Part shown: positions 1 through 5,009 of the stretch, in pieces | How the letters are laid out: the number at the start of each line of letters is the position of its first letter | Position numbering within the stretch: position 1 is the stretch's first letter | DNA from: JACOND01 sp051011135 | Lineage (GTDB): Bacteria > Bdellovibrionota > Bdellovibrionia > Bdellovibrionales > UBA1609 | NCBI GenBank assembly: GCA_051011135.1 | Contig: JBPCUO010000070.1 | Coordinates: forward strand, 1-6,628 | DNA length: 6,628 bases | Reading direction: 5' to 3' | Translations under genes and position numbers: made by a program | The notes under the pieces: model-generated | What the model saw: the letters and a program-made list of their open reading frames with translations, nothing else | Databases searched by the model: none | What the model was told of the DNA's origin: nothing

Positions 1-1
1 G

Positions 2-262
2 TGGTGTTTAACTTGTAAAGTGAATGAACGGATCTTTAAAAAACAAGATATTCAAGCAGCTCTAAAGGCAAATCAGGTCAAACTCTATTATGGAGACTGG
101 ACTAATAGAAATCCTTATATTACATATTTTTTAAATTTATATGGGCAAAGCGGAATTCCTTTCTATATTTTGTATCAAGGCAAGGATAAGACCCAAATTC
201 TCCCTAGTTTTTTATTAAAAAATCCTACTTTAGAAAGCTTAAACCACTTTTTTAAAAAGTAA
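2..262 (+). CDS. DsbD/ScsB-like thiol:disulfide interchange protein, C-terminal thioredoxin domain (5' partial)
   Basis: The reading frame is open from base 2, so the gene begins upstream of the window; 86 residues and the stop are visible. The first residues read WCLTCKVNE, the redox-active CxxC motif of the C-terminal thioredoxin-like domain of DsbD/ScsB proteins (family pattern DWCxxCK). Further on come GDWTNRNP and SGIPFYILY; the proline at fragment residue 53 is the likely cis-proline that faces the active site in thioredoxin folds. In this family the C-terminal periplasmic domain takes electrons from a membrane domain and passes them to periplasmic partners that reduce or isomerise disulfides. 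The membrane part is outside the window, so full DsbD, ScsB and CcdA-fusion architectures cannot be told apart. The GTG at 20 is internal and is not the start, because it would remove the CxxC. Confidence 0.87.
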   Translation, partial: WCLTCKVNERIFKKQDIQAALKANQVKLYYGDWTNRNPYITYFLNLYGQSGIPFYILYQGKDKTQILPSFLLKNPTLESLNHFFKK

Positions 263-271
263 AAAATAATC

Positions 272-297
272 TTGTACAGACAGAGCTAAAGAGTACA
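272..297. repeat. Short inverted repeat, TTGTAC-N14-GTACAA
   Basis: Two perfect 6-bp arms (272-277 and 292-297) are separated by 14 bases, shortly after the stop of the DsbD-like gene and about 90 bp before the secreted-protein gene. It could be an operator half-site pair or a weak RNA hairpin. It has no U-tract directly after it, so it is not a standard terminator. In such AT-rich DNA a 6-bp dyad can arise by chance. Confidence 0.25.
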
Positions 298-342
298 AAA
301 ATTATACGCTTGGACAAAAGTAGTGATTTTTTACATTGATAG

Positions 343-371
343 AAAAAAATTGTTTTTTTCAATTTTTTTTT
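343..371 (+). terminator. Possible weak A/T-only intrinsic terminator
   Basis: A 10-bp perfect stem is formed by AAAAAAATTG (343-352) and CAATTTTTTT (360-369), with an all-T loop of 7 and the T run continuing to 371. The shape is hairpin plus U-tract, placed downstream of the DsbD-like gene. The stem has only one G:C pair, so it would be far weaker than a usual Rho-independent terminator. It may be bent or promoter-associated A/T-tract DNA for the gene at 388 instead. Confidence 0.35.
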
Positions 372-380
372 ATGTATTAT
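350..380 (+). promoter_or_regulatory. Candidate promoter for the secreted-protein gene
   Basis: TATTAT at 375-380 matches the sigma-70 -10 consensus at 5 of 6 positions. A poor -35 candidate, TTGTTT (350-355), lies 19 bp upstream. The ATG at 388 follows the -10 box after exactly 7 nt, so the expected transcription start would fall at or next to the start codon. No Shine-Dalgarno sequence is visible. The same 7-nt arrangement is seen before trhO at 5942. Confidence 0.4.
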
Positions 381-387
381 GTAAATT

Positions 388-981
388 ATGAAAATCTTAA
401 GTTCTCTCCTGCTTTTGTCACCTTTCTTTTATGCTGTTTTTGCTTCAGCAGATACAAAACTTCTTCCTGAAGACGATTTTCATGAATTATGCTACGAAAA
501 CAAAGAATGTCATAATTCTTCTTTAGAGGTTTTAGAAAATTACAAAAAGGGGAATAAAATAGATCTCAATTTTTCACAAAGATACTACACGGGATTTTGC
601 GATAATTATTCTACAAACAACTTTGAATTTGGTTCTACAATCAACCTTTATTTCAAAAAAGAAGAACAAGATTACTATATGAATGCTTACTTTGGATATA
701 CATCAAAAGGTTTTGATAAAAATGATGATGAAGGTAAAAGCTTGCGCCATTCTCCAGAAGCTATAGAACAAAATTTAAAAAAATTTAAAATTAGCGAATA
801 CAATAAAGTTCATGAAGAAAAAAACTTTCACTATAAACATATTAAACATAGCTCTAATACAGTTCCTTTTTTCTCTTGGATGCGATCCAATCCAGAAAAT
901 GATAAATTATTTCTTTATGGATACTTCGCCAAGGGATTATTTATCTGCGAAGCCCAATTGATACAAGACACCCCTTATTAA
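388..981 (+). CDS. Secreted four-cysteine protein of unknown function
   Basis: I do not recognise this 197-residue protein. It begins with a clear Sec signal peptide: Lys at residue 2, a Leu/Phe-rich core over about residues 3-18, and an A-S-A cleavage motif at 19-21 predicting a mature start at Asp22. There is no lipobox cysteine, so it is probably soluble in the periplasm or exported further. The mature chain has four cysteines (35, 41, 71, 187), an even number that allows two disulfides, and many aromatic and charged residues. No transmembrane segment follows the signal. The upstream neighbour is a DsbD/ScsB-type reductase, so a redox link is possible, but adjacency is the only evidence. 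No ribosome binding site is apparent before the ATG. The gene ends 13 nt before rnhB and may be co-transcribed with it. Confidence 0.8.
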   Translation: MKILSSLLLLSPFFYAVFASADTKLLPEDDFHELCYENKECHNSSLEVLENYKKGNKIDLNFSQRYYTGFCDNYSTNNFEFGSTINLYFKKEEQDYYMNAYFGYTSKGFDKNDDEGKSLRHSPEAIEQNLKKFKISEYNKVHEEKNFHYKHIKHSSNTVPFFSWMRSNPENDKLFLYGYFAKGLFICEAQLIQDTPY

Positions 982-994
982 TAAATAATAACCA

Positions 995-1582
995 ATGTTT
1001 AGCAGCATAGATTATCTTAATCTGTCTCCTCAACCTATTGTGGGCGTTGATGAAGCAGGAAGAGGTTGTTTAGCAGGTCCTGTTTTTGCTGGGGCTGTTA
1101 TTTTAAAATTTCCTCAAAAATTTCAAGATTCTAAGTCTTTATCCTGGCAACAAAGGAAGAAGCTGAGTTTAGACATTAAAAACCACCATATTTTTGGCAT
1201 AGGATTTGCAAGTATTGAAGAAATTGAATCTTTAAACATCCATCAAGCCAGTCTTTTAGCTATGAAAAGAGCGGTAGAAAATTTAAAGATTCAATCGGGT
1301 CATTTAATTATTGATGGAAAATTTACTTTAAAAGGATTTTCTAATTTTCAACAAACCGCTTTTGTTAAAGGAGATCAAAGAGCCTTACCTATTATGGCTG
1401 CTGGAATTCTAGCAAAAACAGAAAGAGATCAGCTTCTGATTTCTTACAGCAATCAATATCCAGAATATGGCTTTGAGAAACACAAAGGATATGCAACAAA
1501 AAAACATAAACAAGCGATTCAAAAATACGGCCCCTGCTCCCTCCACAGAAAAAGCTTCTCTGGAGTTAAAGAGTTTATCTAA
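995..1582 (+). CDS. rnhB: Ribonuclease HII
   Basis: This enzyme cleaves the RNA strand of RNA/DNA hybrids and starts removal of single ribonucleotides misincorporated into DNA; it acts in the cytoplasm with a divalent metal. The 195-residue length is normal for the family. The N-terminal motif VDEAGRG (residues 18-24) holds the first two catalytic acids, D19 and E20. D107 in IDGK and D127 in KGD complete the usual four-acid site. The C-terminal block KHKGYATKKH with Y166 corresponds to the conserved tyrosine that senses the ribose 2'-OH, and YGPCSLHRKSF matches the family end. AAGILAKTERD replaces the more common AASILAKVTRD. The ATG is 13 nt after the preceding stop with no visible Shine-Dalgarno sequence. 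The 3' end overlaps the yraN frame. Confidence 0.96.
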   Translation: MFSSIDYLNLSPQPIVGVDEAGRGCLAGPVFAGAVILKFPQKFQDSKSLSWQQRKKLSLDIKNHHIFGIGFASIEEIESLNIHQASLLAMKRAVENLKIQSGHLIIDGKFTLKGFSNFQQTAFVKGDQRALPIMAAGILAKTERDQLLISYSNQYPEYGFEKHKGYATKKHKQAIQKYGPCSLHRKSFSGVKEFI

Positions 1583-1892
1583 AGGGCAACAATACGAACA
1601 ACTTGTCGCTCAATTTTTTATTGAAAAAGGCTGGAGCCTTATGTGTAAAAATAAAAAATTTTTTGGCGTAGAAACAGATTTAATTATTAAAAAAAATCAG
1701 ATTTATCTCCTTATAGAAGTTAAATCTTTAAGGAGAGAATTTTTACTGGAAAAAATCATAAGTCCTAAGCAAAAAAAACGACTCAAAAAAGTATACTCTA
1801 TGCTCGCTAATGAGTTTGAAGGTCATTGGTATTTATTATTAGCAACAGTTAATAATAAACAAAAAATTAATTTTTTTGATCTTTTGAATTAG
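1467..1892 (+). CDS. YraN/UPF0102-family endonuclease-fold protein
   Basis: From residue 39 on, the sequence fits the YraN (UPF0102) family, a PD-(D/E)xK nuclease-like fold of uncertain biological role often found next to rnhB. The visible signature is KGQQYEQLV (E44), then GVETDLI (D71, where the family usually has GEIDLI), then IEVKS (E84, K86). Residues 1-38 lie inside rnhB in another frame and show no family similarity. The longest frame opens with ATG at 1467; ATG at 1491, preceded by AAAGG only 2 nt away, is an alternative. No ATG, GTG or TTG exists between 1494 and the domain; the only near-cognate codon is CTG at 1560. The true N-terminus is therefore unsettled. The stop at 1890-1892 lies within the 3' end of the convergent rplS. 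Confidence 0.83.
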   Translation: MALRNTKDMQQKNINKRFKNTAPAPSTEKASLELKSLSKGQQYEQLVAQFFIEKGWSLMCKNKKFFGVETDLIIKKNQIYLLIEVKSLRREFLLEKIISPKQKKRLKKVYSMLANEFEGHWYLLLATVNNKQKINFFDLLN

Positions 1893-2325
1893 TCTCTGGG
1901 TCAGAATCTGTTTTTTTTGATTCTGAAATAGTTTGAGATTCTTTTGTTTTTGATTTTTTGGATAATACAGATTTAAAATTTTTAAGTTTTTTGGTGTTTA
2001 AACGAGCGGCTCTTCCTCTAAGGTTACGAAGGTAAAAAAGACGAGCTCGTCTGACTTTCGCTTTAGACACAACTTCCACATTTGTCACATTAGGACTAGA
2101 AAGAGGAATTGTTTTTTCAACTCCCACTCCATCAGACATTTTTCGAACTGTAAAAGAGCGTGTAAAATCCTTTCCTTGAATTTTTAAAATAACTCCTTCA
2201 AAAATCTGAACTCTTTCCTTGCTTCCTTCTTTAACTTTTATAGATACTTTTGCAGTATCTCCCACAGAAATAGGAAAGTCCTTAGCAGGATGCCTTTTTA
2301 AGGTAATTTCACGAACTTTATCCAT
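1867..2325 (-). CDS. rplS: 50S ribosomal protein L19 with C-terminal extension
   Basis: L19 is a large-subunit protein at the 30S/50S interface. Residues 19-106 carry the family pattern: VGDTAKVSIKVKEG, QIFEGVILK, FTVRKMSDGVGVE, IPLSSPNV and KVRRARLFYLRNLRGRAAR. The usual bacterial length is about 115-120 residues; this one has 152. The extra 40 or so residues (about 111-152) are rich in Lys, Ser, Thr, Asp and Glu, look disordered, and change from basic to more acidic toward the end. It is the last gene of the rpsP-khpA-rimM-trmD-rplS run, 29 nt after trmD. The bases before its ATG are pyrimidine-rich with no Shine-Dalgarno match. Its last 26 bp overlap the end of the convergent yraN, so there is no room for a dedicated terminator between the two. 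Confidence 0.96.
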   Translation of the reverse strand: MDKVREITLKRHPAKDFPISVGDTAKVSIKVKEGSKERVQIFEGVILKIQGKDFTRSFTVRKMSDGVGVEKTIPLSSPNVTNVEVVSKAKVRRARLFYLRNLRGRAARLNTKKLKNFKSVLSKKSKTKESQTISESKKTDSDPETNSKDQKN

Positions 2326-2354
2326 AAGAACAAAGACATATCATTAGCTATTTT

Positions 2355-3140
2355 TTAGGTCAAGATGAGTTTTAAATCGGAAGATTTGAGGCCTAAAGAT
2401 TTCAATTCCTCTAAAGAAAGGAGGGATAATTCTTTTTGAGCCACCAATAACTCATCAACAAGTTCAAGGTTTGCTCTTAAAAGATCAGGTCTCCTTACAG
2501 AAGTTTTAACTAGGGAACTATAGTGTCTAAACTTTTCAATGGATTGATGATCTCCACTTAGTAAAACTTTTGGAACCGAAAAACCTCCACCCTCTTGAGG
2601 CCTAGTCCATTGAGGACACTCTAGTAAATTTTTATTTTCAAAGCTTTCTTTAGTAAAAGATTTTTCATTTCCTAAAGCCTTTGGAAGAAATCGAAAAATA
2701 CTTTCTAATAAAATTAAAGCACCTGCTTCTCCTCCATTTAAAATATAATCTCCCACAGAAACTTCCTCATCCACATATTTTGTAATAAATCTTTGATCAA
2801 CGCCCCCATAACGACCACAAACTAAAGTAAGAATTTCATCCTCTTTGGCGTAATTTTTTGCTTTTTGATGATTCCATACGCTCCCTGAAGGTGTTAAAAA
2901 AATAACACGGCCTTTATTTTTTAAAGATTTTAAGGATTTTTCCAAAGGAGGGTAGCACATAATCATACTGTCCCCTCCCCCAAAAGGATAATCATCCACC
3001 CGCCCTGTCGGAGAAAAGTCTCTGGGATTTACAAAATCAATTTCCAAAAGTTTGTTCTTGATCGCTTTTGCTAAAAGCCCTTCTTTTAAAGGAGAAGAAA
3101 AGTAATCAGGAAAAAGGCTGATAATTTGAAACTTAATCAC
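2355..3140 (-). CDS. trmD: tRNA (guanine37-N1)-methyltransferase TrmD
   Basis: TrmD puts a methyl group from S-adenosylmethionine on N1 of G37 next to the anticodon, which prevents +1 frameshifting. At 261 residues the length is normal. It has the SPOUT/trefoil-knot landmarks: IISLFPDYF (6-14), GRVDDYPFGGG (46-56), LTPSGS (82-87), VCGRYGGVDQRF (107-118), SVGDYILNGGE (128-138), RFLP (150-153), CPQWTRP (175-181) and VLLSGDH (192-198), followed by the C-terminal tRNA-binding domain. Aligned by eye to E. coli TrmD, R154 is kept (R150), but E116, D169 and D177 correspond to G112, E165 and E174. The start codon is GTG, and the first 8 nt overlap the end of rimM (GTGATTAA), which suggests translational coupling. 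rplS follows 29 nt downstream. Confidence 0.96.
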   Translation of the reverse strand: MIKFQIISLFPDYFSSPLKEGLLAKAIKNKLLEIDFVNPRDFSPTGRVDDYPFGGGDSMIMCYPPLEKSLKSLKNKGRVIFLTPSGSVWNHQKAKNYAKEDEILTLVCGRYGGVDQRFITKYVDEEVSVGDYILNGGEAGALILLESIFRFLPKALGNEKSFTKESFENKNLLECPQWTRPQEGGGFSVPKVLLSGDHQSIEKFRHYSSLVKTSVRRPDLLRANLELVDELLVAQKELSLLSLEELKSLGLKSSDLKLILT

Positions 3141-3699
3141 TAAAAATTTCCAGAAAATTCTCAGGTAAATCTACGAGGATTTTTTTTTGAATAAAATCGA
3201 TATTTTTAATATAATCGGAAACTAAGGGAATTTTTAACTCTTTTTGGCCATTAGAAACTAATAGAATATCTTGGAGTTCCGTCGATTCAAAGGATTGAAC
3301 CACCCCAATCACACCTTGGTTTAAAACTTCAACTTGAAATTTTAATAACTCCGACAGATAAATATTCTCATTTTTTTTACTAAAAAAACATTCTAAAGGA
3401 AAAGAAACCTCGAGGCCTTTTAAAGATTCACTTTGATCAATATGATTGATATTTTTGAGTTTAAAAATAAAGCCTTGTTTATGATTTTTATAAGACTCTA
3501 TTTCAAATTCACTTTGATCAATAAATACAGTACTTATGTTTCGAGGCCAAGAAGGTAATAAATGAAGAGGTTTGATAAACAACTCTCCTTTTAACCCATG
3601 AGGCCTCGATACAATTCCAACTTTTAAGATATTTTTTTTATTAATTATCTTCTTCGTCAACGATTTGAAAAATAAATCTCTTTTTTTGTTTTGCTCCAC
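3133..3699 (-). CDS. rimM: Ribosome maturation factor RimM
   Basis: RimM binds ribosomal protein S19 and helps mature the head of the 30S subunit. The N-terminal RimM domain shows KVGIVSRPHGLKGEL (residues 26-40). The PRC-barrel half follows with YLSELLKFQVEV and the conserved end IPLVSDYIKNID...ILVDLPE. Family identity is clear, but the start is not. The longest frame begins with GTG at 3699, with AGG a few bases upstream, and overlaps khpA by 59 nt. An in-frame TTG at 3660 gives a more usual N-terminus about 12 residues before the conserved VGIV and an overlap of only 20 nt. No ATG is available near the domain. The 3' end overlaps the trmD start by 8 nt. The Ile/Lys-rich composition matches its neighbours. 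Confidence 0.93.
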   Translation of the reverse strand: MEQNKKRDLFFKSLTKKIINKKNILKVGIVSRPHGLKGELFIKPLHLLPSWPRNISTVFIDQSEFEIESYKNHKQGFIFKLKNINHIDQSESLKGLEVSFPLECFFSKKNENIYLSELLKFQVEVLNQGVIGVVQSFESTELQDILLVSNGQKELKIPLVSDYIKNIDFIQKKILVDLPENFLEIFSD

Positions 3700-3895
3700 A
3701 AGCGCCTACAATGGTCTTGATAGCTTCTATGGTCTTACCTTTTTTACCAATAACTTTTCCCATATCTTCTTTAGCAACTCTTGCTTCAAAAATAAGAACT
3801 TTATCTCCTTCATTTTCTGATACTTCTACTTCATCAGGTTTATTAACCAAACCTTTAATTAAATCACTGAGAAGATCTTTAATCTCTGCACTCAC
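3641..3895 (-). CDS. khpA: KH-domain RNA-binding protein, KhpA/YlqC type
   Basis: This small 84-residue protein has a single KH domain with the RNA-binding GxxG loop as GKVIGKKGKT (GKKG at residues 50-53), followed by the helix IEAIKTIVGACGAK. The N-terminal half, DLLSDLIKGLVNKPDEVEV, is typical of the KhpA/YlqC family, which is usually encoded between rpsP and rimM. In Gram-positive bacteria KhpA works with KhpB as an RNA chaperone linked to growth and division. Its role here is inferred only from family and context. The start codon is GTG, 1 nt after the rpsP stop, with a strong Shine-Dalgarno sequence embedded in the rpsP end. The tail ends in an acidic DEEDN. The 3' end overlaps rimM. Confidence 0.93.
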   Translation of the reverse strand: MSAEIKDLLSDLIKGLVNKPDEVEVSENEGDKVLIFEARVAKEDMGKVIGKKGKTIEAIKTIVGACGAKQKKRFIFQIVDEEDN

Positions 3896-3896
3896 T

Positions 3897-4139
3897 TTAT
3901 ACTCCTTTTGTTAGCTTTAAAAAAAGACTTCTAACAGTTGAACTTGCTTTAGCGCCTTTTTTTATCCAAGCTTCATATTTTTCTTTATCAATAATTGCTT
4001 TTTTATCTTGAGATAAAGGATCATAAGAACCAATTTGATCAATGAAGCAACCCTTCACTGCTTTTCTAGAATCAGCAACTGTAACTCTATATTTTGGACT
4101 ATTTTTAGATCCTACTCTTGATAATCTGATAACAACCAT
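3897..4139 (-). CDS. rpsP: 30S ribosomal protein S16
   Basis: S16 is a small-subunit protein that binds 16S rRNA early in 30S assembly. The 80-residue protein matches the family along its whole length: MVVIRLSRVGSKNSPKYRV at the N-terminus, VADSRKAVKG, IGSYDPL at residues 36-42 and the C-terminal YEAWIKKGAKASSTVRSL. The ATG is preceded by AGAGGT (4144-4149) at a 4-nt spacing, a good ribosome binding site. It heads the tight cluster rpsP-khpA-rimM-trmD-rplS, an old and widely conserved arrangement that couples ribosomal protein synthesis to 30S maturation and tRNA modification. A candidate promoter lies in the 69-bp gap upstream. Nothing is unusual about the protein. Confidence 0.97.
   Translation of the reverse strand: MVVIRLSRVGSKNSPKYRVTVADSRKAVKGCFIDQIGSYDPLSQDKKAIIDKEKYEAWIKKGAKASSTVRSLFLKLTKGV
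3902..3907 (-). promoter_or_regulatory. Ribosome binding site of khpA
   Basis: AAGGAG on the - strand lies 6 nt before the GTG start at 3895, inside the last codons of rpsP. It is the best Shine-Dalgarno match in the window and fixes the GTG start. It also shows that the organism uses Shine-Dalgarno-dependent initiation for at least some genes. Confidence 0.75.
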
Positions 4140-4155
4140 GACAACCTCTAATCTA

Positions 4156-4182
4156 TCTATATGGTTTATTTTTATTTTTCAA
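4156..4182 (-). promoter_or_regulatory. Candidate promoter of the rpsP-rplS cluster
   Basis: On the - strand, TTGAAA (4182-4177) and TATAGA (4161-4156) are separated by 15 bp, a slightly short spacer. The rpsP ATG lies 16 nt past the -10 box, with AGAGGT between them. The 69-bp gap between yadH and rpsP (4140-4208) holds only a 5-bp TTCAA/TTGAA dyad and no convincing terminator, so read-through from the ABC genes is also possible. Confidence 0.4.
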
Positions 4183-4208
4183 GGGTTTTTATTGAATTTA
4201 TGCAGATA

Positions 4209-5009
4209 TTAACTTGTTCTCTTAAAAGAGCCTCTGGAAACACTTTTACAAGCAATCAAAAAAGCTATTCCTACACTTGCAATAGATACAACAAAGGATT
4301 GCATCAAAGGAGTATCTGATACTCCTAAAAAGCTATACCTAATTCCATTTACAAAATAAAACAAAGGGTTAAAAACAGAAACATTTTGCCAAAAAACAGA
4401 AAGTTTCTCTAAATCAAAAAAGACTCCTCCTAAATAAATTAAAGGAATGATAACAAAACCGCTAATCGCTCCCACTTGATCAAAGGTTTTAGAAACAACA
4501 CCTATAGACAGGCCAATCATAGCAAAAGAAAAACTAGATAAACAAATAAAGCCCAGCAACCAATAGATATGAGCCACAGGGAAAAAGAAGCCTTGATAAA
4601 AATAATGAAAGATCTCCCCTATGCCTAAAGTTAATAAACTCACGATCCCTCCTCTTAAAAAGCCTGATAATCCAACACCTAAAACAATTTGAGGAACACT
4701 CAAAGCTGTGCTTTTAATGTCTATAATTTCTCCTGTGATTTTCATAACAAAAATAGAACTTGAGCCATTTTGAAAAGCTTGGTTAATAGCCGTCATTGAA
4801 ATAAGCCCTGGAATGATAAATTGCAAATAAGAAAATTGATCACTGATTTGAACAACTTTACCAAGGCTAACACCAAATATAATGAGATAAAGAGCTTGAG
4901 TCATTAAAGGAATAAAAATGGTTTGAAGATAAATTTTTAAAAATCTTTTTACATCTCTATAAAGAAAAAATAAAAAAGGAACCCATCTTAAGTTTCTTTT
5001 AATTTCCAT
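4209..5009 (-). CDS. ABC-2 type transporter permease, YadH-like
   Basis: This is the membrane subunit of an ABC-2 family transporter, partner of the ATPase encoded just upstream. Counting from the ATG at 5009, the 266 residues contain about six hydrophobic segments near 28-48, 60-79, 107-134, 144-171, 178-197 and 236-254. The family motifs PLIYLGGVFF (189-198) and NPLFYFVNGIRYSFLG (214-229) closely resemble E. coli YadH, as do FSYLQFIIPGLI and the FLGVSDTPL segment. The ATG at 5009 is preceded by AAAAGG 9 nt upstream and overlaps the ATPase end by 11 nt, so I prefer it to the upstream ATG at 5033, which would add eight residues and has no useful ribosome binding site. The substrate is unknown; ABC-2 proteins export drugs, lipids or polysaccharides. 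Confidence 0.92.
   Translation of the reverse strand: MEIKRNLRWVPFLFFLYRDVKRFLKIYLQTIFIPLMTQALYLIIFGVSLGKVVQISDQFSYLQFIIPGLISMTAINQAFQNGSSSIFVMKITGEIIDIKSTALSVPQIVLGVGLSGFLRGGIVSLLTLGIGEIFHYFYQGFFFPVAHIYWLLGFICLSSFSFAMIGLSIGVVSKTFDQVGAISGFVIIPLIYLGGVFFDLEKLSVFWQNVSVFNPLFYFVNGIRYSFLGVSDTPLMQSFVVSIASVGIAFLIACKSVSRGSFKRTS

Noticed and set aside
20..262. A short independent 80-residue gene starting with GTG at 20
   Set aside because: The frame is open upstream to the window edge and includes the CxxC motif of the DsbD/ScsB thioredoxin domain, so this is the end of a larger gene.
2320..2346. An 8-codon upstream frame whose stop overlaps the rplS ATG
   Set aside because: It has no ribosome binding site and such short frames occur by chance in AT-rich DNA; comparative evidence would be needed to call it a coupling peptide.
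3711..3914. A 67-codon open frame on the + strand
   Set aside because: It lies entirely opposite khpA and the end of rpsP, which are conserved; its sequence resembles no family and is a by-product of their codons.
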